From: Nitrospira sp. UBA2083
Lineage (GTDB): Bacteria > Nitrospirota > Nitrospiria > Nitrospirales > Nitrospiraceae
DNA: 6,086 nucleotides
Assembly (NCBI GenBank): GCA_002331625.1
Contig: DCZN01000085.1
Span: 1-6,086 of the forward strand
Direction of reading: 5' to 3'
Below, one piece after another: positions 1-5,475 of this stretch. A program made the translations under genes and the position numbers. Under the pieces are notes generated by a model that was not told the origin of the DNA, did not search any database, and saw only the letters and a list, made by a program, of their open reading frames with translations. The first letter of the stretch is position 1, and each line of letters starts with the position of its first letter.

Positions 1-2535
1 ATGCGGATCTGGATCGACCCCGACCGGCTCGCCTCGTTCAACCTCTCACCCGGCGACGTCCAAGGTGCACTCAGGCGGAACAATTACTTGGCGGCGGTGG
101 GCCGCACCAAAGGCAATCTGGTCCAGGTCAACCTGCTCGCCAACACGGACCTGCGCTCGGCCGTCGAATTCGAGGAGCTGATCGTCGCCGACCGGGGCGG
201 CGCCATCGTGAGGCTCAAGGACGTCGCCCGGATCGAGCGGGACGCCGAAGAAGCAACCATGATCGCGAAGTACGACGCGACGGAAGGCGTCTACCTCGGC
301 ATCTGGGCGGTGCCCGGCGTGAACGAAATCGAGGTGGGACGCCGGCTGCGCGAGGAGATCGAGCGGATCCGCCCAACCCTGCCGGGCGATATCGATATGA
401 AACTCGTCTGGGACAGCACGATGTTCATCCGAAACGCGCTGACGGAAATTACCAAGACGTTGTCGGAGACCATTCTGATCGTGGCGGTGGTGGTCTTCCT
501 CTTCATGGGTTCGGTGCGCACGGCTCTCGTTCCGCTCGTCGCCATGCCGGTATCGTTGATCGGCGCCGCCCTCTTCATGATCGCGTTCGGTTTCAGTCTC
601 AATCTCCTGACGCTCCTTGCCATCGTGTTGTCGGTCGGGTTGGTCGTGGACGATGCCATCGTGGTGGTCGAAAACGTCGAACGGCATGTGCGGCTCGGCC
701 AATCTCGAATCGAGGCGGCTCAGACGGCCATACGTGAACTGTTGGGCCCGATCATCGCGATGACCATCACGCTGGCCACCGTCTATGCCCCGATTGGATT
801 CCAAGGAGGATTGACCGGATCATTATTTCTGGAGTTTGCCATCACACTGGCCATCGCGGTGGTCTTGTCGGGAGTGGTAGCCGTCACTCTGTCACCGGTG
901 ATGAGCTCGCGATTCGTCCATCCCGAAGGAAGGGAAGGCCGGTTGACCGCCTTCGTCAACCGACGGTTCGAGGAGGCGCGCGGGATGTATGCCGCACTGC
1001 TCGACGGCGCACTCACGATGCGCTGGGGAATCGTCGCCGCAGCCCTCCTCGTCATGATCGCGGCCTGGCCGCTCTATCATTTCTCGCGCCAGGAACTGGC
1101 TCCGGTGGAAGATCAGAACCACATCAGCCTCTTCTTCGAAGCGTCACCGGATTCCACGGTCCATGCCACCAATCGCCAACACTTCCAGATTGTCAAGGCG
1201 ATCACGGCCATTCCGGAAACGGACTACACCTGGTCGCTCACGACCGCATGGGGCGGGTTCGGCGGAGTGGTCGCGAAGGATTGGCATGATCGCGTGCGGT
1301 CGACTGAGGAGATGTACGACGACGTGTACGGCGTGGTGTTGCAAGTGCCGGGGCTCCGTGTGTTTCCACGACTGGATCCTCCCCTGCCGACTCCCGGTCA
1401 ATACGACGTGGAGCTCATCTTACAAAGCGACGCGCCGGCGGAGCAGATGCTCGACACCGTCGGCTCCGTGCTGGGTGCGGGCTGGCAGAGCGGCAAGTTT
1501 CTCTACGTGGATACGGATCTCAAGATCGATCTCCCTCAAGCGCGGGTCGTCTTGGACCGTGAGCGACTCGCTGATCTGGGATTCGACTTGGCTGGCGTCG
1601 GTCGCGAGCTAGGCACGATGCTCGGCGGGGGCTATGTCAACCGGTTCAACTACTTCGATCGCAGTTACAAGGTCATCCCGCAACTCGGTGATAAAGACCG
1701 TGCCACCGTTGATCCGCTGCTCGATCTCAAAATCAAAACACCTGCTGGTCAGTTGGTACCGGTCTCGACGTTCACCCACATCGAGACCAGTACAGCGCCG
1801 CGGACACTGAATCGCTTCCAACAGCGCAATGCCGTCCGCATCTTCGGAGGCCTGAAGCCCGGCGTGACCAAGGAAGAGGGACTGCGCGTCCTCGAAGCCG
1901 CGACGGCTTTGCTGGGCTCGCGTGTCACGCACGACTATGCGGGCGAGTCACGGCAGCTCCGCCAGGAAGGCGCGGCGCTCACTGTTACCCTCGGCTTTGC
2001 GGTGGTGCTGATCTATTTGGTGCTGGCCGCCCAGTTCAAAAGTTTTCGTGATCCGTTGATCGTCCTCATCGGCTCAGTCCCGCTGGCGGTCTCCGGCGCT
2101 CTGGTGGTGAGCTTTCTTGATCTGACGACGATCAATATCTATTCCCAAGTCGGACTGATCACACTGGTCGGATTGATCGCAAAGAACGGCATTCTTATCG
2201 TGGAATTCGCGAATCAACTTCAACTACGCGGCTATGCCCTGGTGCCGGCGGTGCGTGAAGCGGCCTTGACCAGATTGCGGCCCGTCTTGATGACGTCGGC
2301 TGCCACCATCTTCGGCCACCTGCCACTGGTCTTGGCATCAGGACCAGGAGCGGCAGCTCGTAACAGCATCGGTATGGTGTTGGTCACCGGCATGACGGTC
2401 GGGACAGTGTTCACGCTCTTCGTCGTGCCGGTGTTCTACTCGCTGATCGCCGCGCAACATCAACCGCTAGAACCACATATGACTCCGAATGACGTGGAAC
2501 CCGAAGAGCTGACTTTGGCAGGAGCGAGAGCGTAA
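1..2535 (+). CDS. RND (HAE1-type) efflux pump inner-membrane permease, 5'-truncated by the window edge
   Basis: Proton-driven inner-membrane pump subunit of a tripartite efflux complex; it would work with a periplasmic adaptor and an outer-membrane channel, probably encoded upstream. The first visible residues (MRIWIDPDRL) match the stretch near residue 185 of AcrB, so the Met at base 1 is internal and about 180 residues, including TM1, lie outside. The 844 visible residues contain TM2-TM6 (about 155-300), TM7 (341-359), the second periplasmic loop, and TM8-TM12 (657-813). The proton-relay residues are present: the Asp pair at 217-218 in the TM4 motif GLVVDDAIVVVENVER, Lys728 in GLIAKNGILIVEF (TM10), and Arg760 in RLRPVLMTS (TM11), equivalent to AcrB D407/D408, K940 and R971. 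The frame is intact, so the pump looks functional. Substrate cannot be read from sequence. The C-terminal tail after TM12 is short and acidic. TAA stop at 2533-2535. Confidence 0.95.
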   Translation: MRIWIDPDRLASFNLSPGDVQGALRRNNYLAAVGRTKGNLVQVNLLANTDLRSAVEFEELIVADRGGAIVRLKDVARIERDAEEATMIAKYDATEGVYLGIWAVPGVNEIEVGRRLREEIERIRPTLPGDIDMKLVWDSTMFIRNALTEITKTLSETILIVAVVVFLFMGSVRTALVPLVAMPVSLIGAALFMIAFGFSLNLLTLLAIVLSVGLVVDDAIVVVENVERHVRLGQSRIEAAQTAIRELLGPIIAMTITLATVYAPIGFQGGLTGSLFLEFAITLAIAVVLSGVVAVTLSPVMSSRFVHPEGREGRLTAFVNRRFEEARGMYAALLDGALTMRWGIVAAALLVMIAAWPLYHFSRQELAPVEDQNHISLFFEASPDSTVHATNRQHFQIVKAITAIPETDYTWSLTTAWGGFGGVVAKDWHDRVRSTEEMYDDVYGVVLQVPGLRVFPRLDPPLPTPGQYDVELILQSDAPAEQMLDTVGSVLGAGWQSGKFLYVDTDLKIDLPQARVVLDRERLADLGFDLAGVGRELGTMLGGGYVNRFNYFDRSYKVIPQLGDKDRATVDPLLDLKIKTPAGQLVPVSTFTHIETSTAPRTLNRFQQRNAVRIFGGLKPGVTKEEGLRVLEAATALLGSRVTHDYAGESRQLRQEGAALTVTLGFAVVLIYLVLAAQFKSFRDPLIVLIGSVPLAVSGALVVSFLDLTTINIYSQVGLITLVGLIAKNGILIVEFANQLQLRGYALVPAVREAALTRLRPVLMTSAATIFGHLPLVLASGPGAAARNSIGMVLVTGMTVGTVFTLFVVPVFYSLIAAQHQPLEPHMTPNDVEPEELTLAGARA

Positions 2536-2546
2536 ACTGCTCTGTG

Positions 2547-2555
2547 AAGGAAGAG
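2547..2555 (+). promoter_or_regulatory. Ribosome binding site that decides the methyltransferase start
   Basis: The purine run AAGGAAGAG contains AGGA at 2548-2551, 7 nt before the ATG at 2559. A GTG at 2544 is in the same frame and would add five residues, but it would put this Shine-Dalgarno inside the coding sequence and has no good one of its own. The ATG at 2559 also gives a cleaner signal peptide. Confidence 0.7.
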
Positions 2556-2558
2556 AGC

Positions 2559-3188
2559 ATGTTCCTCACATTCCCGTACACGCGCGTGGCTCTATTGTTG
2601 GCTACTGTTCTCCTTGGCACTGGTTGTGCCGGGTGGAATTACCAGGACATGGCCGATCCCTCGCGCGATGTGTGGCAGAAACCCCAAGGCGTGGTTGAGA
2701 AGCTGGCCATCGGCCGGGGAGCGCGCGTAGCGGACCTGGGCTCCGGCGCAGGTTACTTCACCTGGCACCTGGCCAAGGCAGTCAGTGCAAGGGGAACCGT
2801 CTATGCGGTGGATACCGATCCCACTGCGCTGGACATGATCTTCAAGGAAATGGTCGCACGAGGGACGCCGAACGTCCGACCCGTCCACGCCGAGCCGCAC
2901 AATCCAAAACTGCCCGAACCGGTCGACTTGGTCTTCAGTTGCAACACCTACCATCAGATGAACGATCGCGTGGCCTATTTTCGATCCCTCGCGTCGTCGT
3001 TGAGACCCGGTGGACGAGTGGCCATTCTCGATGCTCATCCTCGGGGATTCTTCTCCGGTCTCTTCGGCGACAGAATCGCGAAAGAAGATGTCCGAAGCGA
3101 AATGGAAGCCGCCGGCTACCGCTTAGTAAATGACTACGATGTCGTGGAAAGTCAGCACTTCCAGGTCTTCGCAAAAGCTGATAGTTAA
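2559..3188 (+). CDS. Predicted lipoprotein with a class I SAM-dependent methyltransferase domain
   Basis: 209 aa from the ATG at 2559. Residues 1-22 form a signal peptide (short positive/neutral start, hydrophobic run VALLLATVLL) ending in a lipobox-like LLGTGC with Cys23 as the predicted lipidated residue, so the product should be exported and membrane-anchored. The rest is a Rossmann methyltransferase: SAM-binding motif I VADLGSGAGYFT at 57-68, the acidic ribose-binding residue in VYAVDTD (Asp85), motif IV region DLVFSCNTYHQM at 123-134, and LRPGGRVAILD at 148-158. The methyl acceptor is unknown; the YH-Q/H segment followed by LRPGG is common in small-molecule and putative periplasmic methyltransferases. 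The gene begins 23 nt after the efflux pump stop on the same strand, so co-transcription is likely. Odd point: SAM is cytoplasmic, so an exported SAM enzyme needs explaining. Alternatively the N-terminus could serve only as a membrane anchor facing the cytoplasm. The fold is confident; location and substrate are inference. Confidence 0.88.
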   Translation: MFLTFPYTRVALLLATVLLGTGCAGWNYQDMADPSRDVWQKPQGVVEKLAIGRGARVADLGSGAGYFTWHLAKAVSARGTVYAVDTDPTALDMIFKEMVARGTPNVRPVHAEPHNPKLPEPVDLVFSCNTYHQMNDRVAYFRSLASSLRPGGRVAILDAHPRGFFSGLFGDRIAKEDVRSEMEAAGYRLVNDYDVVESQHFQVFAKADS

Positions 3189-3302
3189 GATCTGACTTCT
3201 CTCCTGAGCCGACGTTCCTCCGATGAATCGTGACGGAATTGCCTGCGGATCCGAGACGACAGTCATGCGACACACCGGCGTCTCCAACGGTTCCAATAGG
3301 AA

Positions 3303-3345
3303 GAAACACCCGCTTGTTTCCTCACCGGTCCGGTGGGTAGAGGAA
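3303..3345. repeat. Two overlapping inverted repeats (possible hairpins)
   Basis: First hairpin: GAAACA (3303-3308) and TGTTTC (3315-3320), a perfect 6-bp stem with a 6-nt loop. Second: TTCCTC (3318-3323) pairs with GAGGAA (3340-3345), enclosing the inner stem ACCG/CGGT (3324-3327 with 3331-3334) and a 5-nt bulge. The two share 3318-3320, so they are mutually exclusive. The nearest T-run (TTTT) is 8 nt past the second stem, too distant for a standard intrinsic terminator. They may end or modulate transcription leaving the efflux operon or entering the VOC gene, or be incidental. Confidence 0.35.
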
Positions 3346-3400
3346 CGACATCTTTTCCGATAGAGTGCCTCGTCTGCATCCCCATTGTATCCATCCGCAC

Positions 3401-3406
3401 GAGAGG
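3401..3406 (+). promoter_or_regulatory. Ribosome binding site of the VOC gene
   Basis: GAGAGG ends 6 nt before the ATG at 3413 and sets the start there. The frame remains open 16 codons further upstream to an ATG at 3365, but that segment is rich in His and Pro, lacks family similarity and has no ribosome binding site. Confidence 0.65.
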
Positions 3407-3412
3407 TCTGAC

Positions 3413-3808
3413 ATGTATATCCCACCCGGCTTCAACACTGTGACGCCGTACTTCTTTGTGGCCGATGCTGAATCGTTTGTTTGCTTCCTGGTACAGGGCC
3501 TCGGCGGCACGGAAATATGTCGGACCATGCGACCGAACGGGCTGATTCGGAACGTTCAGATCACACTAGGCACCTCCACGGTCATGGTGAGTGAAGCCAC
3601 GGAGCACTATAAGCCGATGGCTGCGGCCTATTATCTGTATGTTGAAGACGCCGATGCGTCCATGCAACGCGCGCTCAAGCACGGAGCCGTTTTGGAGATG
3701 AAAGTCGGTGACATGCCGTACGGCGATCGGCAAGGCGGGGTGAGAGATCCGCACGGAAATATCTGGTGGATCTCACAACGGACTGTGCATGAGCCCTATA
3801 GACCATAA
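3413..3808 (+). CDS. VOC family (glyoxalase/bleomycin-resistance fold, PhnB-like) protein
   Basis: 131 aa, normal length for a single-chain two-module VOC protein. It opens with YIPPGFNTVTPYFFVADAESF (residues 2-22), the usual beta strand plus helix of the PhnB-like group. The second module is YLYVEDADASMQRALKHGA (74-92), followed by GDRQGGVRDPHGNIWWIS (104-121), the family's closing strand. Such proteins are cytoplasmic, usually dimeric, and bind metals, small molecules or antibiotics; the ligand here is unknown. At the place where many relatives have HAE(V/I)RIG, this protein has NVQITLG (47-53), so His is replaced by Asn47 and one usual metal ligand appears missing. The closing motif has Ile117 and Trp118 where some relatives have a metal-binding Glu. 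It may therefore be a binding protein rather than a metalloenzyme. It stands alone, 224 nt after the methyltransferase, with its own ribosome binding site; degraded sequence follows its TAA. Confidence 0.87.
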   Translation: MYIPPGFNTVTPYFFVADAESFVCFLVQGLGGTEICRTMRPNGLIRNVQITLGTSTVMVSEATEHYKPMAAAYYLYVEDADASMQRALKHGAVLEMKVGDMPYGDRQGGVRDPHGNIWWISQRTVHEPYRP

Positions 3809-4020
3809 AGAAGTGCCAAGAGCTTCGAGCATCGACAAATCGCTGTGGCGATATTACCGTTGCCCCAGCCGGTTTTCCAGCATCATGCACTTTGAGAAAA
3901 TAGCGCCAATGGATCTCCGGCAAGAGCGGCAACAGCCCGTCCAACGTATCGTGTCGATTCACTGAATTTGACAGATGCTTTTCGTTACGAGCGCTTCTTC
4001 TTTTCTACTCATTTCATCTG
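3809..4020. other. Non-coding or degraded stretch after the VOC gene
   Basis: About 210 nt with no gene I can support on either strand. A reading frame on the - strand (about 3962 down to 3675) runs through it and into the VOC gene, with a phrase LPEIHWRYFLKVHDAGKPAG that looks protein-like but matches no family I know. Base composition falls towards the right; the line 3961-4020 is about 38% G+C by count, against about 58% inside the efflux gene. No tRNA, transposase or strong terminator is visible. Confidence 0.5.
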
Positions 4021-4308
4021 ATTCGGTTCTGCCACATTCCTGGCCTAGCTAACACCGAACTTTTTAATGAATGAGGGGGAAATGATGATACTTACCATCC
4101 GCGGTCAGCATTTAGACATATAGAAGAAGTGCCCGACATCACCAAAGTCGTATTATTCCTTGCTAGTTCTGAAGCGGGATGGATTACCTGGAAAAATATC
4201 GGCATGACTGGCGGCACGGCCTACCCCTTCACTGCGGCGAGCGTCCTTAACAGGTCCCTGCTGGGCTCAAACCTTCAACACGGATCGCTTCCGCCGCTTG
4301 CCGCATAG
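4021..4308 (+). pseudogene. Decayed C-terminal remnant of a short-chain dehydrogenase/reductase (SDR)
   Basis: A single frame reads IPGLANTELFNE (4036-4071), a TGA at 4072-4074, then on to IEEVPDITKVVLFLAS (4120-4167), SEAGWITWKNIGMTGG (4168-4215) and a TAG at 4306-4308. These are the classic tail signatures of NAD(P)-dependent SDR enzymes in the right order: the PG...NTELF segment after the cofactor-binding strand, the helix PxDIAxVVxFLAS, and the final strand WITGQxIxVTGG (here Trp replaces the usual Gly in WITG). The roughly 22 residues between NTELF and PDI are close to the usual spacing. Missing are the N-terminal TGxxxGIG cofactor site and the YxxxK catalytic motif; no upstream sequence supplies them, and the in-frame stop has no Met start after it before the SDR motifs. 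The frame runs about 30 residues beyond the usual SDR end. I read this as a relic left by deletion or insertion, not an active gene. The left limit is approximate. Confidence 0.72.
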
Positions 4309-4316
4309 TAGTCTCC

Positions 4317-4329
4317 TCTCCGACGGAGA
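4317..4329 (+). promoter_or_regulatory. Short palindrome over the ribosome binding site of the 72-aa ORF
   Basis: TCTCCG (4317-4322) and CGGAGA (4324-4329) are perfect inverted repeats around a single A, giving a 5-bp stem with a 3-nt loop. The right arm contains GGAG (4325-4328), which lies 7 nt before the ATG at 4336 and would act as its Shine-Dalgarno. If the hairpin forms it would mask that site. The stem is short, so the effect may be weak or incidental. Confidence 0.35.
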
Positions 4330-4335
4330 AACAAC

Positions 4336-4554
4336 ATGGAGGGAACAAATAGATCTGATCTCTTAGATTCGATTGGTGTCGATATGGAGAAGAATCCCGA
4401 TGGAGATCCATGCGACGTGCCCAATGCACAACCTTGCGACTCCAGCTTTTGGCGTGAGACAACGGCGGATAGTGTGAAACCGCACGAACTGTTAAAGCAG
4501 GCATTAAAGATTGCGGCCTCGATAGGGCGCGGTCTGCTAGCACCGCGACCGTAG
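4336..4554 (+). CDS. Possible small hypothetical protein (72 aa)
   Basis: I do not recognise this protein. Support for it being real: an ATG with GGAG spaced 7 nt upstream, a soluble acidic N-terminal half (DLLDSIGVDMEKNPDGDPCD, residues 8-27) with two Cys (26 and 34), and an amphipathic helix-like C-terminus (HELLKQALKIAASIGRGLL, 50-68). No signal peptide or membrane segment is seen. It runs towards the endonuclease gene on the other strand, and their 3' ends overlap by 18 nt (4537-4554), so the two transcripts would be antisense there. Against it: short length, no known family, and a position in a degraded region next to the SDR relic. It might be a small gene brought in with the R-M cassette or a chance frame. 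Confidence 0.4.
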   Translation: MEGTNRSDLLDSIGVDMEKNPDGDPCDVPNAQPCDSSFWRETTADSVKPHELLKQALKIAASIGRGLLAPRP

Positions 4555-5475
4555 CAGAAAGCGCTTTAGATCAGTAAGTCGATGAGCCCAAAAGAATACT
4601 ACAGGAGTGTTCTGTGCCTGGATAAGATAGGCAGGGTTGAACACTCCTTGGATGACCGCAGCCGGAACGACATTTTGTTCTCCAAATTGTCTGACCCAAC
4701 TTCCGGCATCAACAGCCACCTCCTTATTGATACGTTTGCGGCTATTAATTTCTGAGTTCGATGCTTTGCACTCCAGCGCGAGTACCCGTCCGTCAGCAAG
4801 CCTTACGACAATATCGGCATTATGTTCTCCTACCGTACACCCGATCATAAACTTGTCCTTCTGTGGCGCATCCGTAAGCAATACCTGTATACCCCTTCTC
4901 GGAGACGGCTCTTTTGTCCAGCCCACCTCGAGAAGCAAAGCTCTCACTGCTCCTTCAACGGCGTCTCGTTCGTCGGATCGCCTCGATGTCTGAACACGTT
5001 GAGCCGAAGCCGCCACGGAAGATGCCAAGACGGCGGCCTTCTTTTCACTTTTGGAGGCGGAGCGATTCTCATAAATCCATGGGAATCGCTTGGGATCAAG
5101 GATACGACGGAGAATGTGAACCAGGCTCTTCGCTCGTTCAGAGTCATGAGCGATCAGCGTAGGCGCAAGCGTGTTACCCAACAACGTCTCGAGATCATCG
5201 GTCGATATCGGCGGAGCTCCCAAATACCGGAGCGCCGTCAAGAGATCCTCGTCCTGGACTAGTGATGAGACGAGACAAGGATCTACAGGGTCAGCTAGCA
5301 GGCCGGGCAACAACTCCACGACCTTCCTGTTGGCCAATTCCAACGATTGGAACGCTTCTAGATATCGTTCTTTGGGTTCCTCCAGGCGGCGCTGCCTGAA
5401 CAATTCCTTGGCTTGTTTTGCATCTTGCAGAACTTTCTGCGGAGACCACTTACGGGCACCCTTCGGCCATCCCAT
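4537..5475 (-). CDS. Type II restriction endonuclease, XamI family
   Basis: 312 aa. It would cut double-stranded DNA lacking the partner methylase's mark; the family prototype XamI recognises GTCGAC. The N-terminal region (about 18-95) has family-like wording: AKELFRQRRLEEPKERYLEAF (22-42), then DLLTALRYLGAPPISTDDL (77-95). The C-terminal half holds a PD-(D/E)XK nuclease core: NADIVVRLADGRVLALECK at 219-237, with Asp221, Glu235 and Lys237 as the predicted metal and catalytic residues. The following KASNSEINSRKRIN, the segment VVPAAVIQGVFNPAYL (269-284) and FWAHRLTDLKRFL (295-307) also fit this family as I remember it. The ATG (5475-5473) abuts the TGA of the methylase (5478-5476), giving TGAATG; a GGGGG run about 10 nt upstream inside the methylase gene can serve as ribosome binding site. 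Translation is probably coupled to the methylase, a common way to keep nuclease from preceding protection. The frame and catalytic residues are intact. Exact specificity cannot be read from sequence. Confidence 0.85.
   Translation of the reverse strand: MGWPKGARKWSPQKVLQDAKQAKELFRQRRLEEPKERYLEAFQSLELANRKVVELLPGLLADPVDPCLVSSLVQDEDLLTALRYLGAPPISTDDLETLLGNTLAPTLIAHDSERAKSLVHILRRILDPKRFPWIYENRSASKSEKKAAVLASSVAASAQRVQTSRRSDERDAVEGAVRALLLEVGWTKEPSPRRGIQVLLTDAPQKDKFMIGCTVGEHNADIVVRLADGRVLALECKASNSEINSRKRINKEVAVDAGSWVRQFGEQNVVPAAVIQGVFNPAYLIQAQNTPVVFFWAHRLTDLKRFLLRSRC

Larger units (their letters stand above)
3189..3412. other. Intergenic spacer between the methyltransferase and the VOC gene
   Basis: 224 nt with no convincing coding sequence. 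It contains the inverted repeats described at 3303-3345 and, at its end, the VOC ribosome binding site. I do not see a sigma-70 promoter good enough to annotate. No T-run-backed terminator follows the methyltransferase stop at 3188. Confidence 0.6.

Noticed and set aside
46..804. A long (252-aa) - strand frame inside the efflux gene
   Set aside because: Its His/Asp/Arg-rich composition is typical of the antisense of a G+C-rich membrane-protein gene; the + strand reading is unmistakably RND.
2544..2558. GTG at 2544 as the methyltransferase start
   Set aside because: The ATG at 2559 has AGGA 7 nt upstream and gives a normal signal peptide, while the GTG adds KEES to the front and lacks a ribosome binding site.
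3675..3962. A 95-aa - strand frame (GTG start near 3960) with protein-like wording in its first 50 residues
   Set aside because: It has no recognised family, no clear ribosome binding site, and its second half is antisense to the confidently identified VOC gene.
3945..3965. A tRNA T-loop-like string (GTGTCGATTCACTG) as a possible integration site
   Set aside because: No acceptor stem, anticodon arm or D-arm can be built around it; it is a chance resemblance.
4247..4543. A 98-aa - strand frame just downstream of the nuclease
   Set aside because: It starts inside the end of the nuclease gene without a ribosome binding site, runs antisense to the 72-aa frame and the SDR tail, and shows no domain.
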